Source: Niebla homalea (lineage: Eukaryota > Ascomycota > Lecanoromycetes > Lecanorales > Ramalinaceae). From it: 64,000 nt of DNA. Under the pieces are notes generated by a model. That model saw only the letters and a list, made by a program, of their open reading frames with translations. It was not told the origin of the DNA and made no database searches. Made by a program: the position numbers and the translations under genes. Positions 10,459 to 21,134 of this stretch are shown here, piece by piece. The stretch covers positions 2,108,001-2,172,000 of the forward strand of contig JAHGAU010000001.1 in NCBI GenBank assembly GCA_019925105.1. The letters are read 5' to 3'. Position 1 is the stretch's first letter. Each line of letters opens with the position of its first letter.

Positions 10459-12951
10459 TCAACTCTTTGCCTCCGGCTCCTCAACCCCGTCCGGCTGGAC
10501 TTCTTCCGTCTTCGTGGGAGCGTCCTTCATCTCGGTGTCTTTTGCTTCCTCCTTTCCTTCAGCTTTCTTCTTTGCCGCGGCGGCCTCCTCCTCAGCCTTC
10601 TTCCTCGCCTCGATCTCTGCCCTCTTCTTTGCCGCTTTCTCTTCTTCGATCTTCAGCACCGCCTGTCGCTCTTCCTCGATCTTGTCCTGATATCGCCCAA
10701 CGATTGGTCCAGCAACAAATCTTATCTCATCCATCTTGGCAACGTAGACGTTCTTGCTGGCATCTTCACCTTCATCATATAGCCAGTCTTCCGATTGTTC
10801 CAGCTGATCCTTTAGCTTCGTCTTTTCCTCATCCGAAGCAAAGTCGGAGTACTGCTCGTCAATCTTGCCTCGGAGTTCGTAGATGTAGGATTCCAGTTCG
10901 TTCTTCTTGTCTTCGGTATCGGCGACCAGTTTGTCTTCCATGAACATGGCTCCTTCTTTCTCTGCATAGGCATCCTTCGTTGCTTGATCGAGTGAGGCCG
11001 TTCCTGAAGACAGAGGAAGCTCTCCTTTCTTGACCTGCTTCTTGACCTTCTTCGTTTTAGGCTTCGGGGCTTCTGCTGCGCCTTCGACGCCAGAGGTATC
11101 CATTGCCTGCGCGTTAGGATCCGTTAGCGGCGTATTTTCTTTTGCACCAGCTTTGTCCTTCGAGCTAAAGAGATTCTTGGCGAAATTCTTGACTTTCGAG
11201 GTCGTCTTTGCACTTGATTGGTCTCTGGACAAATGCGGATGAAAGATGGGGGAGCAACTTACATCGCCGTCCTTCTTCTCTTCCTTCTTTTCGCCCTCCT
11301 TCTCCTTCTCTTCCGGCAGTGGCTCTTCAACCTCAACGTCCTCGACATAGTAGCCCTGCTCCACGTTAAGTACACCATGGAGATTGAGCCGTGCCTTCAG
11401 CTTGCAAATCATGAAATCATCTTCGCCACTAGCCTTCACACCTTTGACTGAGAATCTCCCTATCCATGGATTCATTTTTCCGGGTAACATGTCAGGTTTC
11501 GCGTACTTGGCCTCCAAGTCAAAGGGCTGCTTTCTGTAGAATGTCAGAATCTTAGTTGAGGGCATAACGTTGCCTTTGTTGAAGACGGTCAAGCTAGTAT
11601 CCTCATCGGGTATGTCGGGCGACTGCTCCCAATTGAACTCGATGGGGTAATTCACCATGTCGTGAACGGAGAAGTCACGGACACGGAAGACGGGCGAGAG
11701 AATGGCGCAGCTGAAGGCGCATCCACGAGCAACGGCTTCGTCCTGGTTCAGGGTGGCTGACAGAGGCTTGTTGAAGAATTTGCTGATCCGCTCCTTGAGA
11801 GCTGGAACACGCGTACATCCTCCAACTATCTCCACTGTGTCAATGTCCTCTACCTTGAACCTCCCTTCGGCGAGAGCCTGTTCCAGTGGAACAGTCGCTC
11901 GATCCAGCAACGGTTGAAGTAGTTCTTCAAGGTCGGCCCGCTTGAGCATGCCTGACACGTCGACATCATTCATAAGGGACTCTATCGCAATAGGCGCCTG
12001 AGCGTTGGCCGACAAGATCTTCTTCATTTTCTCTGCGGCAGCTGTGACGCGCACGACAGCTTTCGGATTGGTGAATATGTCAATCTTGTACTTTTCCTTC
12101 CATTCCTTGGCGAAGTGAGCCACAAGCGCCTTGTCGAAGTCACGACCCCCAAAGTGTCTGTCGTAAGCCGTGCTCTTGACCGCCAATTCGCCCTTTTTGA
12201 ATTCTACTATCGAGCACGTGTAGTTGCTGTGTCCAATATCGACGAAAGCTACCCTCCTTGGTTTCTCTTCGGCGGTCGGCAGGTCCAACTTCGGGATACC
12301 ATAACCCAAAGCTGTAGCCGTAGTATCGTTGATCAGTCTTAGCAGCTTCAGGCCCGAGATTTCCGCAGCGTCCATGATACTTCGTCGTTGCACATCCGTA
12401 AACCACGGCGGAACGCTGATGACGATATCGCTCACGGGCAGCTTCAATTCTGTCGATGCCGTTGCCTTGACTTTGCTCAAAAACATTGAGCATAGCTGGG
12501 TCGCGGTGAATTGCTGCTTCTCGCCCATGTAGGTGACCTCGGCGCCGACCTGACCTTTGATATCGACGAGCGGGGCGGAGCAGAAAGCACGTTCCACGTC
12601 GACATCTGGATCATTGATAGAACGACCTGCAAGGCGTTTGAGGGAGGCAACGGTATTCTTCAGGTTGGAGATTTCTTGCGTCTTGGCCGCTTCTCCCAAA
12701 TAGCGGCATTTGGGCCCGAAGCCCACGAGGGTCCTATTATGCGGTGATCAGCAGCAATGTTAGGCATGACATCTAAGCTTCAAACTTACGGTGTAGCTCG
12801 ATTAGAGACTTCATTGGTGATCTGTACGACTAGTCAGGACATGATGCACCATGTAGCTTGAACAAGGAACACTGACCACGTCCACACCTCGATTTCGTGC
12901 AACGGCGATGACGGTATTGAGGGTGCCAAAATCCACACCCACGACACTCAT
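10459..12951 (-). CDS. Hsp110/Sse1-type chaperone (Hsp88)
   Basis: An Hsp70-superfamily nucleotide-exchange factor and holdase of the cytosol. Model: exon 1 12951-12877 (start MSVVGVDFGTLNTVIAVAR), exon 2 12821-12790, exon 3 from 12733; intron donors GTCAGT and GTAAGT. Spliced residues run NRGVDVITNEVSNRATPTLV, the expected ATPase-domain start. Further marks are SVPPWFTDVQRRSIMDAAE, the phosphate-2 type motif VEIVGGCTRVPALKERI and, in the C-terminal half, a long acidic/Lys-rich insertion and a helical tail, as in Hsp110 rather than Hsp70. Exon 3 probably contains a further 57-bp phase-neutral intron (11262-11206, GTAAGT..AAAG): with it the protein is 774 residues, without it 793. Introns clustered at the 5' end and a heat-shock element upstream fit a stress-inducible gene. 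Confidence 0.93.
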
Positions 12952-13522
12952 TTTGGCGGTATCGTAAGTTTAGGCAGATGTCGAAACGAGACGAGTGAGA
13001 GGCCAGGAGGTTGGCAAAAGAGAGGTAAAAGAGAGGTAGAAGAAGCTCGAGTTTCAAATCAAAGGCTTATATGTCGTGTCATTCGTTGACTCGTCAGAGC
13101 GTCTTGGTCCAAGAAGCGTCACAGACGTTTGGAAGCTTCACGAATCAACTCAAAAATTCCTCGTGAGAGCGCCAAGCCCGTCTTTCAGCCTTATGTATGC
13201 CTGAAAAGGAGCACTGTTTGCCCGTTTGCCTACAAGGCATCTCAAGGAAAAAGAGTGATTCTGAAGCAGTCCAATCACAGTTGCAGGAGTCATAGAAGGC
13301 TGTACTCGTTATCATCGTGTCATTTCTGGCCGTCCGGTAAATATGATCGGAGGTCTATAATGAGGCCAGTGAGGCCAGCGCCAGCTACCAGCAAATGCAC
13401 GAAGAGATCGCTAAAGTATTATATGCTCCGCTAGACATCGAGCAAGTCGTACCGGCGCTATGCTCTGCTCTGCTTTTAATTCCTCAACAATTGCCTGTGC
13501 TTCATCTCCTCCAGAGTCAGCG
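12952..13522. promoter_or_regulatory. Hsp110 promoter and chitin synthase 3' flank
   Basis: The gene-proximal part serves Hsp110 (-). It contains a TATA-like TATAAG on the minus strand (13071-13066), about 115 bp upstream of the ATG, and a perfect three-unit heat-shock element at 13132-13144. The distal part is the 3' flank of the chitin synthase gene, also on the minus strand. A small direct repeat GAGGCCAG occurs twice near 13362-13378. Confidence 0.65.
13132..13144. promoter_or_regulatory. Heat-shock element GAAgcTTCacGAA
   Basis: Three alternating units GAA-nn-TTC-nn-GAA without mismatch, the recognition array of trimeric heat-shock factor Hsf1. It sits about 181-193 bp upstream of the Hsp110 start codon. 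Confidence 0.7.
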
Positions 13523-16321
13523 TCACTTTCTCACCCAAGGCTTGTAGACCTTTCTCGATTTCTTAGCTTTCGGATTTGTGCTTCCATCCCGGACTGTATC
13601 AGCTTCTCCTGTCAGTAGAGGGTATTCTGACCCTGCTTGCGCCCCAGGCCCCCTGGCTGCTACCTGATCCCTGTGACCCTCCCGGGGCCGGGTTTCTTGC
13701 TGCATTTCCATGGATCCTGTCTCTTCCCCTGTTGGCAAACGAATCAGGGGCACGCTAGTCCCATGGTCATTGTATCTGCCGATTTGTGAACCCTGGACTG
13801 GACTCGGACGTGGATGTGCCGCAGCAGGCAATGAGAAGGCCTGAGCTTCATCGTCTAGATCCTCGACATTGTGATAATTTGAAAGCCTGCTTGGCCTACT
13901 CGGTGCAAAGTCGGGAGATATTCCTGGGGAACCACCATGTGAAGGAACATAGCTCCGCTGATATCGTGGATGAGATCGGCTAGACTTCAGAGGATCATCG
14001 TCCGAGCTCAGCTCGTCGACATCATCAGACCAGATTCCCTTGCGATCCATCTCATCCGTCATTTCGTACACCCTACCATGATCCAGATTCTCCACATTCA
14101 TGTAAGCCCCTGTTGGCGCTCGTTGTGCTTGTTGAGCAAAGAAGTATTTGCGTCGGTCCTCTTCATTCATGATGCTCTCGACTTGCTTCGGCATATACAC
14201 AGAATTGGTTCCAGAAACTCCGCTCACGGTCGAATCGAAAGAAGTCCTTGATACCATGGGTATGCGAGGAGCAGCAAGATTTGCCATTGCGGTATTGGGA
14301 AGAGTAGCGCCAGAATCTACAGCACCGTGGAGATACCAACCGCCCGGCAATCCCTCGGCAGGCGCGAATCGACCCTCAATGCTTTCGGTCGGAAGCACTG
14401 GTACCGTTGCCACCGGCTTCTCGGGGTGTCGAGCCTCGGCTGCTGGCTTGAACGTCTCAGGTACCACGTTGAGATCATCACCGGTCGCAATAGCATGCTC
14501 AATAGCCTGTTGTGGTGTAGTATGAGCATCTGCAGCACCTGCGTCTGCTCTTGGTCCACCCCAGGTGCGTTGACCTGCGGTAAAGATGCCTAGATTCCCA
14601 GTCAGCAAGACTTTCAATCGAGGAGATTGGACACGCTTACCATAGACCATGTACACCCAGTTGAAAAACGGGTTGATGATGAACATGACTGGGTAAAGCC
14701 AGACTTTGAACCGCTTCAGTTTGGCACCAAAATAGATCATTAGAAGCCAGTTGAGTCCAAGGGAGACGGCGATGAAACCGACGGGCAGGTTGCTGATTTT
14801 GTTTGAAGTTGTGATGATGGAAAGGACCATGATGAAGAAGAGCAAGGCGGTGGTTCGAATCGTATTGTTCATAAAGCGGACCACACACAAGAGGGGATAC
14901 CGCACCCACAGGCGAATGTCCGTCAGCATGCATACCTCGTTGGTAATGAAGCCAAGGAACCACCGACGCCTCTGTTTGAGAAGGCTTTTGTATGTCTGGA
15001 CAGCTTCGGTCTTGCAGAAAGCCCCAGTACACATCTGAATCTGATATCTCTCTCGAGCGCCGATCATGAAAAGATGGGTGAGCCAGCGATCTTCGCCAAG
15101 ATGACACTTGCCGTAGTCGAAGAGATCGTCACACTGTTCTGCTTTGTCTGCAAAATAGTATTTTGCCATCTTTCTGAAGGCAGAGAACCTCAGCATAGTA
15201 AGAGCGCCAGGTAGACAGGTGACGGAGCCGCAGCCGGACTCGACAGATCGCTCGAAAAGTTGCCCATGAATGTATTCCATGTCCTGGAGTAATGTGATCA
15301 ACGAGTGCTTCTCTGTTGTGGAAGTGATAACACCAGTCATCGCGAGCATGTTTTGCTTGCTTCCCGGCATTAGCTCCATCTCGTACATGAAATTCTGTAT
15401 ACAGAATTTGTCTAGTATACAGTCGGAGTCGATGAAGAGAATGAAGAGATTGTCATTACGCTTCAGATATTCCGTGTAGATCTTGTCGATGAGTTTGAAG
15501 GTCGATTTCTGGCAGTGCCGTTTGCCGCCGTGAGGAAACCTTGAGACTGTGACTCTGGCCATGCGGTAGACCACATCAATACTTTTTGGATAATGGTCCA
15601 GGGTCAATGGCACTCCCAGCCTCTCAATTGTATTGAGGTACAGCTCGTCTTCTTGATCCCCGTCGAAGGAGAGAAACACGTGTAGGCAAGATGGCGGATA
15701 GTCGCAATCGACAACTGAGTCAACAGCGGTGAGGAGCACAGCAGGGTCTTCCTTATAGCACGGCATCACGATCACCGTCTTAGGGGCGGTATCTTCGTCC
15801 AATATCTCTTTAATCCGCTTGTTACGTCCGAGGTTGTTGACGACGAGTTGGTAGATGCAAAAGAGCCATGGGACCGTGAGCAAGACAGCGAAAGACCAAA
15901 AGGCAAACCACTGGAGGAACGAGACCATGGCCGGAGGGTAGTATTGAGTGATCCGGCCTGGCAACGGGAGGGTGACAACCATGATTGGCAAGAAAATGAA
16001 TCTACAGGCAATTGGTCAGCACCAGAGCAGCCGCTCCCAATGTAGCATAGCATACCGTAATAGTGTGAATCCGATCATCATGATGACTGCCATTATCTTG
16101 ATGCTCCAATGCTCGGCCTTGATGTAGATCTTCACGAGGCAATAGAGGAATGCTGCCAGCCAGAGGAACCACTCGAGGAAAGCGGCAAGCATGACGGTGC
16201 CCATGATGGCCACATAGACGATCTGATGATCCGTTAGCTGCTGAACCACAGATGAGGGGCCATGGTAGACATACGTCAGCCACTGGCCACGGGTCTGTGA
16301 TGGCCGGCACGCCATTTTCAT
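13523..16321 (-). CDS. Chitin synthase, class VI
   Basis: A membrane GT2 enzyme polymerising N-acetylglucosamine from UDP-GlcNAc for the cell wall. Model: 16321-16056, 16001-14641, 14589-13523, giving 897 residues. Intron 1 is 54 bp; intron 2 (51 bp, GTAAGC..CTAG, branch GCTGAC) is phase-neutral and stop-free. Its removal gives VYMVYGIFTAGQRTWGGPRA as in homologues. Two N-terminal membrane spans (about 30-90), then the catalytic part with VIVMPCYKEDP, FIDSDC (about 278-283), LGEDRWLTHLF (about 392) and QRRRW (432-436), then several spans. There is no myosin or cytochrome-b5 domain, which with the N-terminus points to class VI (the CHS-6/ChsD type). The Ser/Pro-rich tail of about 330 residues is variable. 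The start is the first ATG of the matching frame; a second lies two codons on. Confidence 0.9.
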
Positions 16322-17742
16322 TCTTCATCTCCAAACCTGGTCGCTCGACCCAAAGGGTGTCCGAAGTCTGTGAAGTCAGAAAGGTCTGTGTGTGGTTGAC
16401 TTGTCCAAGATGCTGTGTCTCGATCACATGTGTCGAGTTGCGCGGGGCACGAGCCTGAGGATAGGTGATTTCTGGGAAGAATTAGGAAGCAAGGGCGCCG
16501 AGGGATTGTTTCAGGTCGTTGGAAGGAATTCAGAGGATATCATCGAGCTCTCTGTTGTCCGACACTGACGTGTCAAGTCGGCAGGCGACATTGGATGTCT
16601 CGTGCCTGTTGACGTTGGACAGAAGGAGCACGACACAATCACCAGCAGTTTCAATATTGGGTAGGTTGTATTTTGGAGGAGAAGAAACTGAATTCAATTA
16701 TGATACGAATTGAGCATAACATTTTTCCAAATGGAGCAGCGGCATCTCGGAAAGGCAAAAGCGGCAGCGTGCATTGTGGGATTTCGCCGTCACTCCTCAC
16801 TGCATTATGATGATGGATCGTTCGCCATTAGCAAATCGCATTGTGCATGAGTGAATCATTCCACGTGTTATCCTTCAAGGTCCATATCAAGAAGTCTACC
16901 ATGGATTTTTACATCCCTGCTTTTGCATGGATTTGAGACATGGGATGTGAGCATATGCGGTAGGACAAGCTCTCGTCTTTGACATTACCTAATGGCTATG
17001 CAGGCACAACGCAGATTTGCATAGGCATCTCCATCTTGCATACGGGTACAGCAGTGGGTGCATATTTCCCTGCATGCAGCATGCTACATCATGAGTACGA
17101 TGGATGCAAGCGTCAAAGCGGGCCTTATCATAGACAATATGAAAGACCACAAGGTTGCCTCCGAGATGCGATGATGTTTAAATTAAAGAACTATCTAGTT
17201 CTAGCCGCCCTTCACGCGATGGATCCGTTCAACTTGTTCGTTTGTCGCGTTCCGTCATGCCTTACTTCAGGTGACGCGGTTGTCATGAATGCGCTTCGTA
17301 TTGGATTTTTCCTAAAGGGGCTCTGCAAAGATAGTCTTTATCCTCATATAGATGCGACTGTGATGGAATGGTCGTCTCATTGCACGCGAATGTCTACCCA
17401 ATAGCACGAACTGTAGCGAGCGTTTGGACGAGTGGACAAACACTTGAGTTCTCAGATTCGCTATCTTGGGCAGAATGCCGCCTAAAAATGGACGAAAGTG
17501 AAGGAAATGCCTTCAAAGCGCTTGCACAAGCTCTTCCACTCAGGTGAAACGTGGAGTAAGTATCATAATGCCTCATACGGCATCAAGCTCCCAAACCATT
17601 ACCTAAATCCAGGGCAATGCCTCTGAGATCTACTTTTACTCTTGCAAATCGTGACTGAAGTTTCTGCACGCTCGACAAACGGTTCGAGTCATTCGCCTCA
17701 ATGCCCCAATGTCATGCCAACAAATATCCTGGCCCCAATCAC
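16322..17742. other. 1.42-kb gene-poor region
   Basis: Upstream region of the chitin synthase plus 3' flank of the cupin gene. Near 16561-16575 lies GACACTGACGTGTCA, an imperfect palindrome containing TGAC-GT-GTCA, resembling a bZIP (CRE-like) target about 240 bp upstream of the chitin synthase ATG. CACGTG occurs near 16863. A 141-codon open frame at 16979-17404 (+) has no family signature, and I treat it as chance. Confidence 0.4.
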
Positions 17743-18255
17743 TTAGGGTTTCTCTGGGAAAAAGGCTCCAAGCTCCTCGCCGTCCTGAGTTTTAATTTTC
17801 TCGCTGGCCACCATCACGAACAGAACCCTACATATCTCAGTACCCTCGTTCTTCCAACGATGCATTGTGCCTCTTTGTAATATGACCTCTCCCGCCTTGA
17901 CCACAGTCTGATCTCCACTATCCAAAATCATGGTGATCTCGCCATTCAGTACGCAGGCGTAGTCTAGGCTCTCCGTTCTATGGAGTGGAGCTACTCCCGC
18001 TGCTTTGCCCGGCGGAAAATCGGCGGTACAGAATATCACCCCATTTGGAGGACAGCGGGGAAGTGTGTTTGTAACTGCTGAGGGCAGCTCAGCATTATTT
18101 GAAGCGGGAACCTGGTCGCTACTGTGGAAGGTGCTCAACGACGCGCTGTCGGGACCAAAAGGAAAGAAAGGCGTGGCCGTTGTATCTAAGGCAATGATGG
18201 ACTTGCCGTCTGAAGTATGGCCAGTCGTCACCACGCGAGGTGGTGGCAGAGGCAT
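17743..18255 (-). CDS. Small single-domain cupin protein
   Basis: A 170-residue intronless frame. The cupin barrel covers about residues 75-150: motif 1 around APLHRTESLDYACVLNGE and motif 2 as GEVILQRGTMHRW with the expected Gly, Gly and His. Motif 1 has a single His rather than the classic HxH, so metal binding could be altered. The N-terminal 70 residues resemble the extension seen in fungal stand-alone cupins. No signal peptide or membrane span. Such proteins range from dioxygenase-like and isomerase enzymes to secondary-metabolism accessory proteins, so the substrate is unknown. Neighbours give no clue because the gene sits alone in a 3.3-kb sparse region. Confidence 0.75.
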   Translation of the reverse strand: MPLPPPRVVTTGHTSDGKSIIALDTTATPFFPFGPDSASLSTFHSSDQVPASNNAELPSAVTNTLPRCPPNGVIFCTADFPPGKAAGVAPLHRTESLDYACVLNGEITMILDSGDQTVVKAGEVILQRGTMHRWKNEGTEICRVLFVMVASEKIKTQDGEELGAFFPEKP

Positions 18256-18617
18256 TGTGTCCTGAATGAGAAGTCAACGAGGGAGGAACACTCTTCGATT
18301 GTTGCTTCGTGGCTGTAGCTTCTGAGTGAGACAATTAGATTCCTCAGAAGCGGACCTTGAACGCGTTTCAGTCAACTTTGTCAGTACCTCGAGGAAGACG
18401 TCTTGTATGAAGCAATATTGACTCCGCGATTGACTTAGAAGCATGCAGTATAAGATGGAAGGGCTTTCAAAGACTGGACACATGCAAGATTCAACCACTT
18501 GAATTGGTTGTAGTTCAAGAGATTGGCTGTCGGCCTTCACGGCAGTCCGTTGCGACTTTCAACCTTTCGCTGCAAAGTCTGGACCAGATTTTTCCGCGCA
18601 ATTAGGTCTATAAGGGA

Positions 18618-18648
18618 CCGAGGGTCGGTAACAAAAGTCTGTTCCCAC
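18618..18648 (+). repeat. Left inverted repeat arm
   Basis: 31-base arm beginning CCGAGGGTCGGT and ending GTCTGTTCCCAC; pairs with 18840-18870 with two mismatches. Confidence 0.75.
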
Positions 18649-18839
18649 TTTCCGTAGTTTTCCCGCAATATGTCTCGAAAATGCACTACCTCTACAGCCT
18701 TAAATATGGGAAAATCTTTCTGAAACTCGCCATAGGAGTTAATCAGATGCTGAATATACTCACTGATTTTTATCAGATTTTTTGAAGTGGGTTTAAGTGG
18801 TAAGGGACAGCACTGAAGTGGGATTCCTCAGATTTGGGA

Positions 18840-18870
18840 GTGGGAACAGACTGTTGTCACCGACCCTCGG
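18840..18870 (-). repeat. Right inverted repeat arm
   Basis: Reverse-complement partner of 18618-18648. Homology extends outward nine or more bases to 18879, matching the separated left piece at 18575-18585. Confidence 0.75.
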
Positions 18871-19624
18871 ACCAGACTTCTAAGATATTACTAAAACTGA
18901 ATAAAAAACTTGAATAATCGGTGGCTTCCGAAACCTCGATATAGAGGGTAAAAGGAGGTCTCTGAGATCTATCCACTCCCGATTTGGAAACATCCGTGCA
19001 TGACAGGCTGCAAGAATATGTGCTTTGTGTTTAAATGGTGAGCAAAGTGGCAAAGAGAGAGATACTTCAAATGTTGTTTTTTTGAGCACGGCCATTACCC
19101 AGCCACCTTGGAGATGCCATAGGCAAAACGTATCAATCACTTTCCAGGGGTAATGTGATTTCAATGCTTCCCAAGGCGGTGTCGTACTAGATCTCGTGGC
19201 TACACATAGGAAAATACGACAGCTCGCGGTCTTGCCAGGCTGAAATAATGACTTCATCCAAACAGAGTCGTCGATGGGTTCTCAACACGACTCATCTGAT
19301 CATCTCAATTTTGATGCGCAGACAAATTGACAAATACTGAAGTGGAAAGATCAGATAGATACTTGGTGGGTGTTCCCCGCCCCCTTTCTCGATCTACTTC
19401 CGGTATGACACATGCTCGCTAGTGGCTGACGTGCTGTAAATCTCGTCACGCTTAGTCTAAACACAGAGACGCTTTGTCTCTTCAGGAGGACCCATCCTCA
19501 TTCCTCTCTCGAACGACCTTTCTAAACCCAAGGCAGTAATACAATCCATTCCCCTTTGGGATCAATATAAACCCAATACGAATCCACGCTCCCATCCTAT
19601 CAACATCTTTTCTTCCTCCGCGTA

Positions 19625-20421
19625 ATGGCCGACATCACTGATCCCAATACCCATTCACCTGACCTCGGCGACGCGACCGGTAATGGTAACGGTACCGACG
19701 CTCGCGGCGTCAAGCGCCCTCGTATCAGCACCGCTCCCGACGACGACGATGATGATGATGACAAGCCTGGCCGCGAGAGGAGAAAGATTGACATTAAGTT
19801 CATCCAGGATAAGTCCCGTCGCCACATCACCTTCTCCAAGCGTAAAGCCGGCATCATGAAAAAGGTGCGCCTCTTCCCTCATCAAGAAATGCATCCTCCC
19901 GTTCTTCCTCCATCAAGAATCTGTCCTGCATCGATCCATTGATCACTCACATCTGCTTGCTCGCAGGCCTACGAGTTGTCCGTTCTCACCGGCACTCAAG
20001 TCCTACTGCTGGTCGTGTCCGAGACAGGTCTGGTGTACACTTTCACAACCCCTAAGCTTCAACCCCTTGTCACCAAAGCAGAGGGCAAGAACTTGATCCA
20101 GGTATGTCACCGCTTCGGCTCCATGGTTTGCCGCTGCTTTCGCTGATTCTCCCTCTCCAGGCTTGCCTGAATGCGCCCGAACCAGCGTCTGGCAACGAGA
20201 ACGGCGTCGATCCCGAGCAGGAAGACTCGCCTGAAGACGTTAGCCATACCCAGATACCAGCACCACAGGCTAATATGCCCCGTGGGGGAGCCAACACAAT
20301 GCCACAATACATGTCGCCGGAGCAACAACAGCAGATGGCTTATCAACAATACATGCAGTCGCAGCAGCAAGGTATTGGTGGACAGTATCCCATGCCTCCC
20401 CAGGGTACGATGTCCCAATGA
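19625..20421 (+). CDS. SRF-type MADS-box transcription factor, Mcm1-like
   Basis: A nuclear DNA-binding factor of the Mcm1 type, which in fungi acts in mating-type, cell-cycle and developmental control with partner proteins. Model: 19625-19864, 19967-20101, 20161-20421, giving 211 residues; introns of 102 and 59 bp. The MADS domain spans about 49-108: GRERRKIDIKFIQDKSRRH, then TFSKRKAGIMKKAYELSVLT across the first splice, then TGTQVLLLVVSETG. A run of eight Asp precedes it, as in yeast Mcm1's acidic region (which lies after the domain there). The C-terminal 80 residues are Gln/Met/Pro-rich, a likely activation region. The first intron falls inside the MADS domain. Confidence 0.93.
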
Positions 20422-21134
20422 AACCTCGACTCATGGACAGTGTGGCTGAGATGATGCAATCCAGACCAATAGACGATCTTGTTACAACGAGTACGACGGT
20501 TGGCGTATCTGGGCGGGTAGGATAGCAATACATGGGAAAGACATGCCTGCTTTGTAATTTTGTCAGGGGTTCGATTTTTTCGACTCCGTGACTCGAAGCA
20601 TTTTTCCGAAAAGCAGGTAATCCGAGGTAAAGCGCAGGAGGACCGGTGTTTGGGAGTTTGTTGATCGTTGTGGGTTGTCAATCAATGCCGACTCTGGCTG
20701 TGTCTTCCTCCGTTGTCCGACGCGGAGATATCACGAACAAGAGTTGCACTTGGCATCGACAAGAGACCCAGATTTGCAGCATATTTTTGGTAAATGTTCG
20801 TCCCTTGTATGATAATCGCATTAGACGGCTGCAGCGGAAGTCTTACATCTCACATTGGCAACAAGACATCTTCTCGGCATTCATTCCAAGCATTAGTTCA
20901 ATTCGAGCCGTCCAGCCATAGCTCGCAAGTACGGCAATATGCATGACCTCTATGTACAATTGTTACAGCCCTGCGCACGAGCGGCGACACTATTACCTCC
21001 ATGCCTGGCCCTCTCTGGAGTAGGAATTGAAAGAGTCTTTCCCTCCGTCCATGTCGTACAAGCCATGCCCTGATGATGTTGGCTCGATATGCGATGGTAA
21101 CGCGAAAAGTCCAAAAGTGGTACCAGAATTGCGC
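20422..21134. other. Convergent 3' spacer, 713 bp
   Basis: Between the ends of the MADS gene (+) and V-ATPase subunit E (-). No gene, repeat or RNA recognised. Long for a convergent spacer in this window, so a long 3' UTR or an unrecognised transcript is possible. Confidence 0.4.

Larger units (their letters stand above)
18575..18879. mobile_element. Putative MITE-like element with inverted terminal repeats
   Basis: A 305-bp segment bounded by inverted repeats. The right arm (18879-18840, read on the minus strand) runs AAGTCTGG-TCC-GAGGGTCGGT and on through AGTCTGTTCCCAC. The left arm reads AAGTCTGGACC, is interrupted by about 34 bp (bounded by two copies of GGACC), and continues GAGGGTCGGT and AGTCTGTTCCCAC. 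The inner 31 bases of the arms (18618-18648 and 18840-18870) differ at two positions. There is no transposase frame inside. Short repeats of CCCACTTCA occur within. I could not identify a convincing target-site duplication, so calling it a non-autonomous DNA transposon is inference. Confidence 0.5.
18256..19624. other. 1.37-kb sparse region with an inverted-repeat element
   Basis: Lies between the cupin start (-) and the MADS-box start (+), so it must include both promoters. Its middle is occupied by the inverted-repeat element at 18575-18879. A 125-codon frame at 18880-19257 (-) abuts the element; it shows no domain and is not called. The last 200 bp upstream of the MADS gene are pyrimidine-rich, as in many fungal promoters. 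Confidence 0.45.

Noticed and set aside
16979..17404. 141-codon open frame (+) in the sparse region
   Set aside because: No domain, no signal peptide and an irregular composition; length is within chance for this base composition.
17676..17695. GGTTCGAGTC, resembling a tRNA T-loop
   Set aside because: The flanking bases cannot form the T stem and no acceptor or D arm is present.
18880..19257. 125-codon open frame (-) next to the inverted-repeat element
   Set aside because: Considered as a transposase remnant, but no DDE, HTH or other motif is visible, and it lies outside the element.
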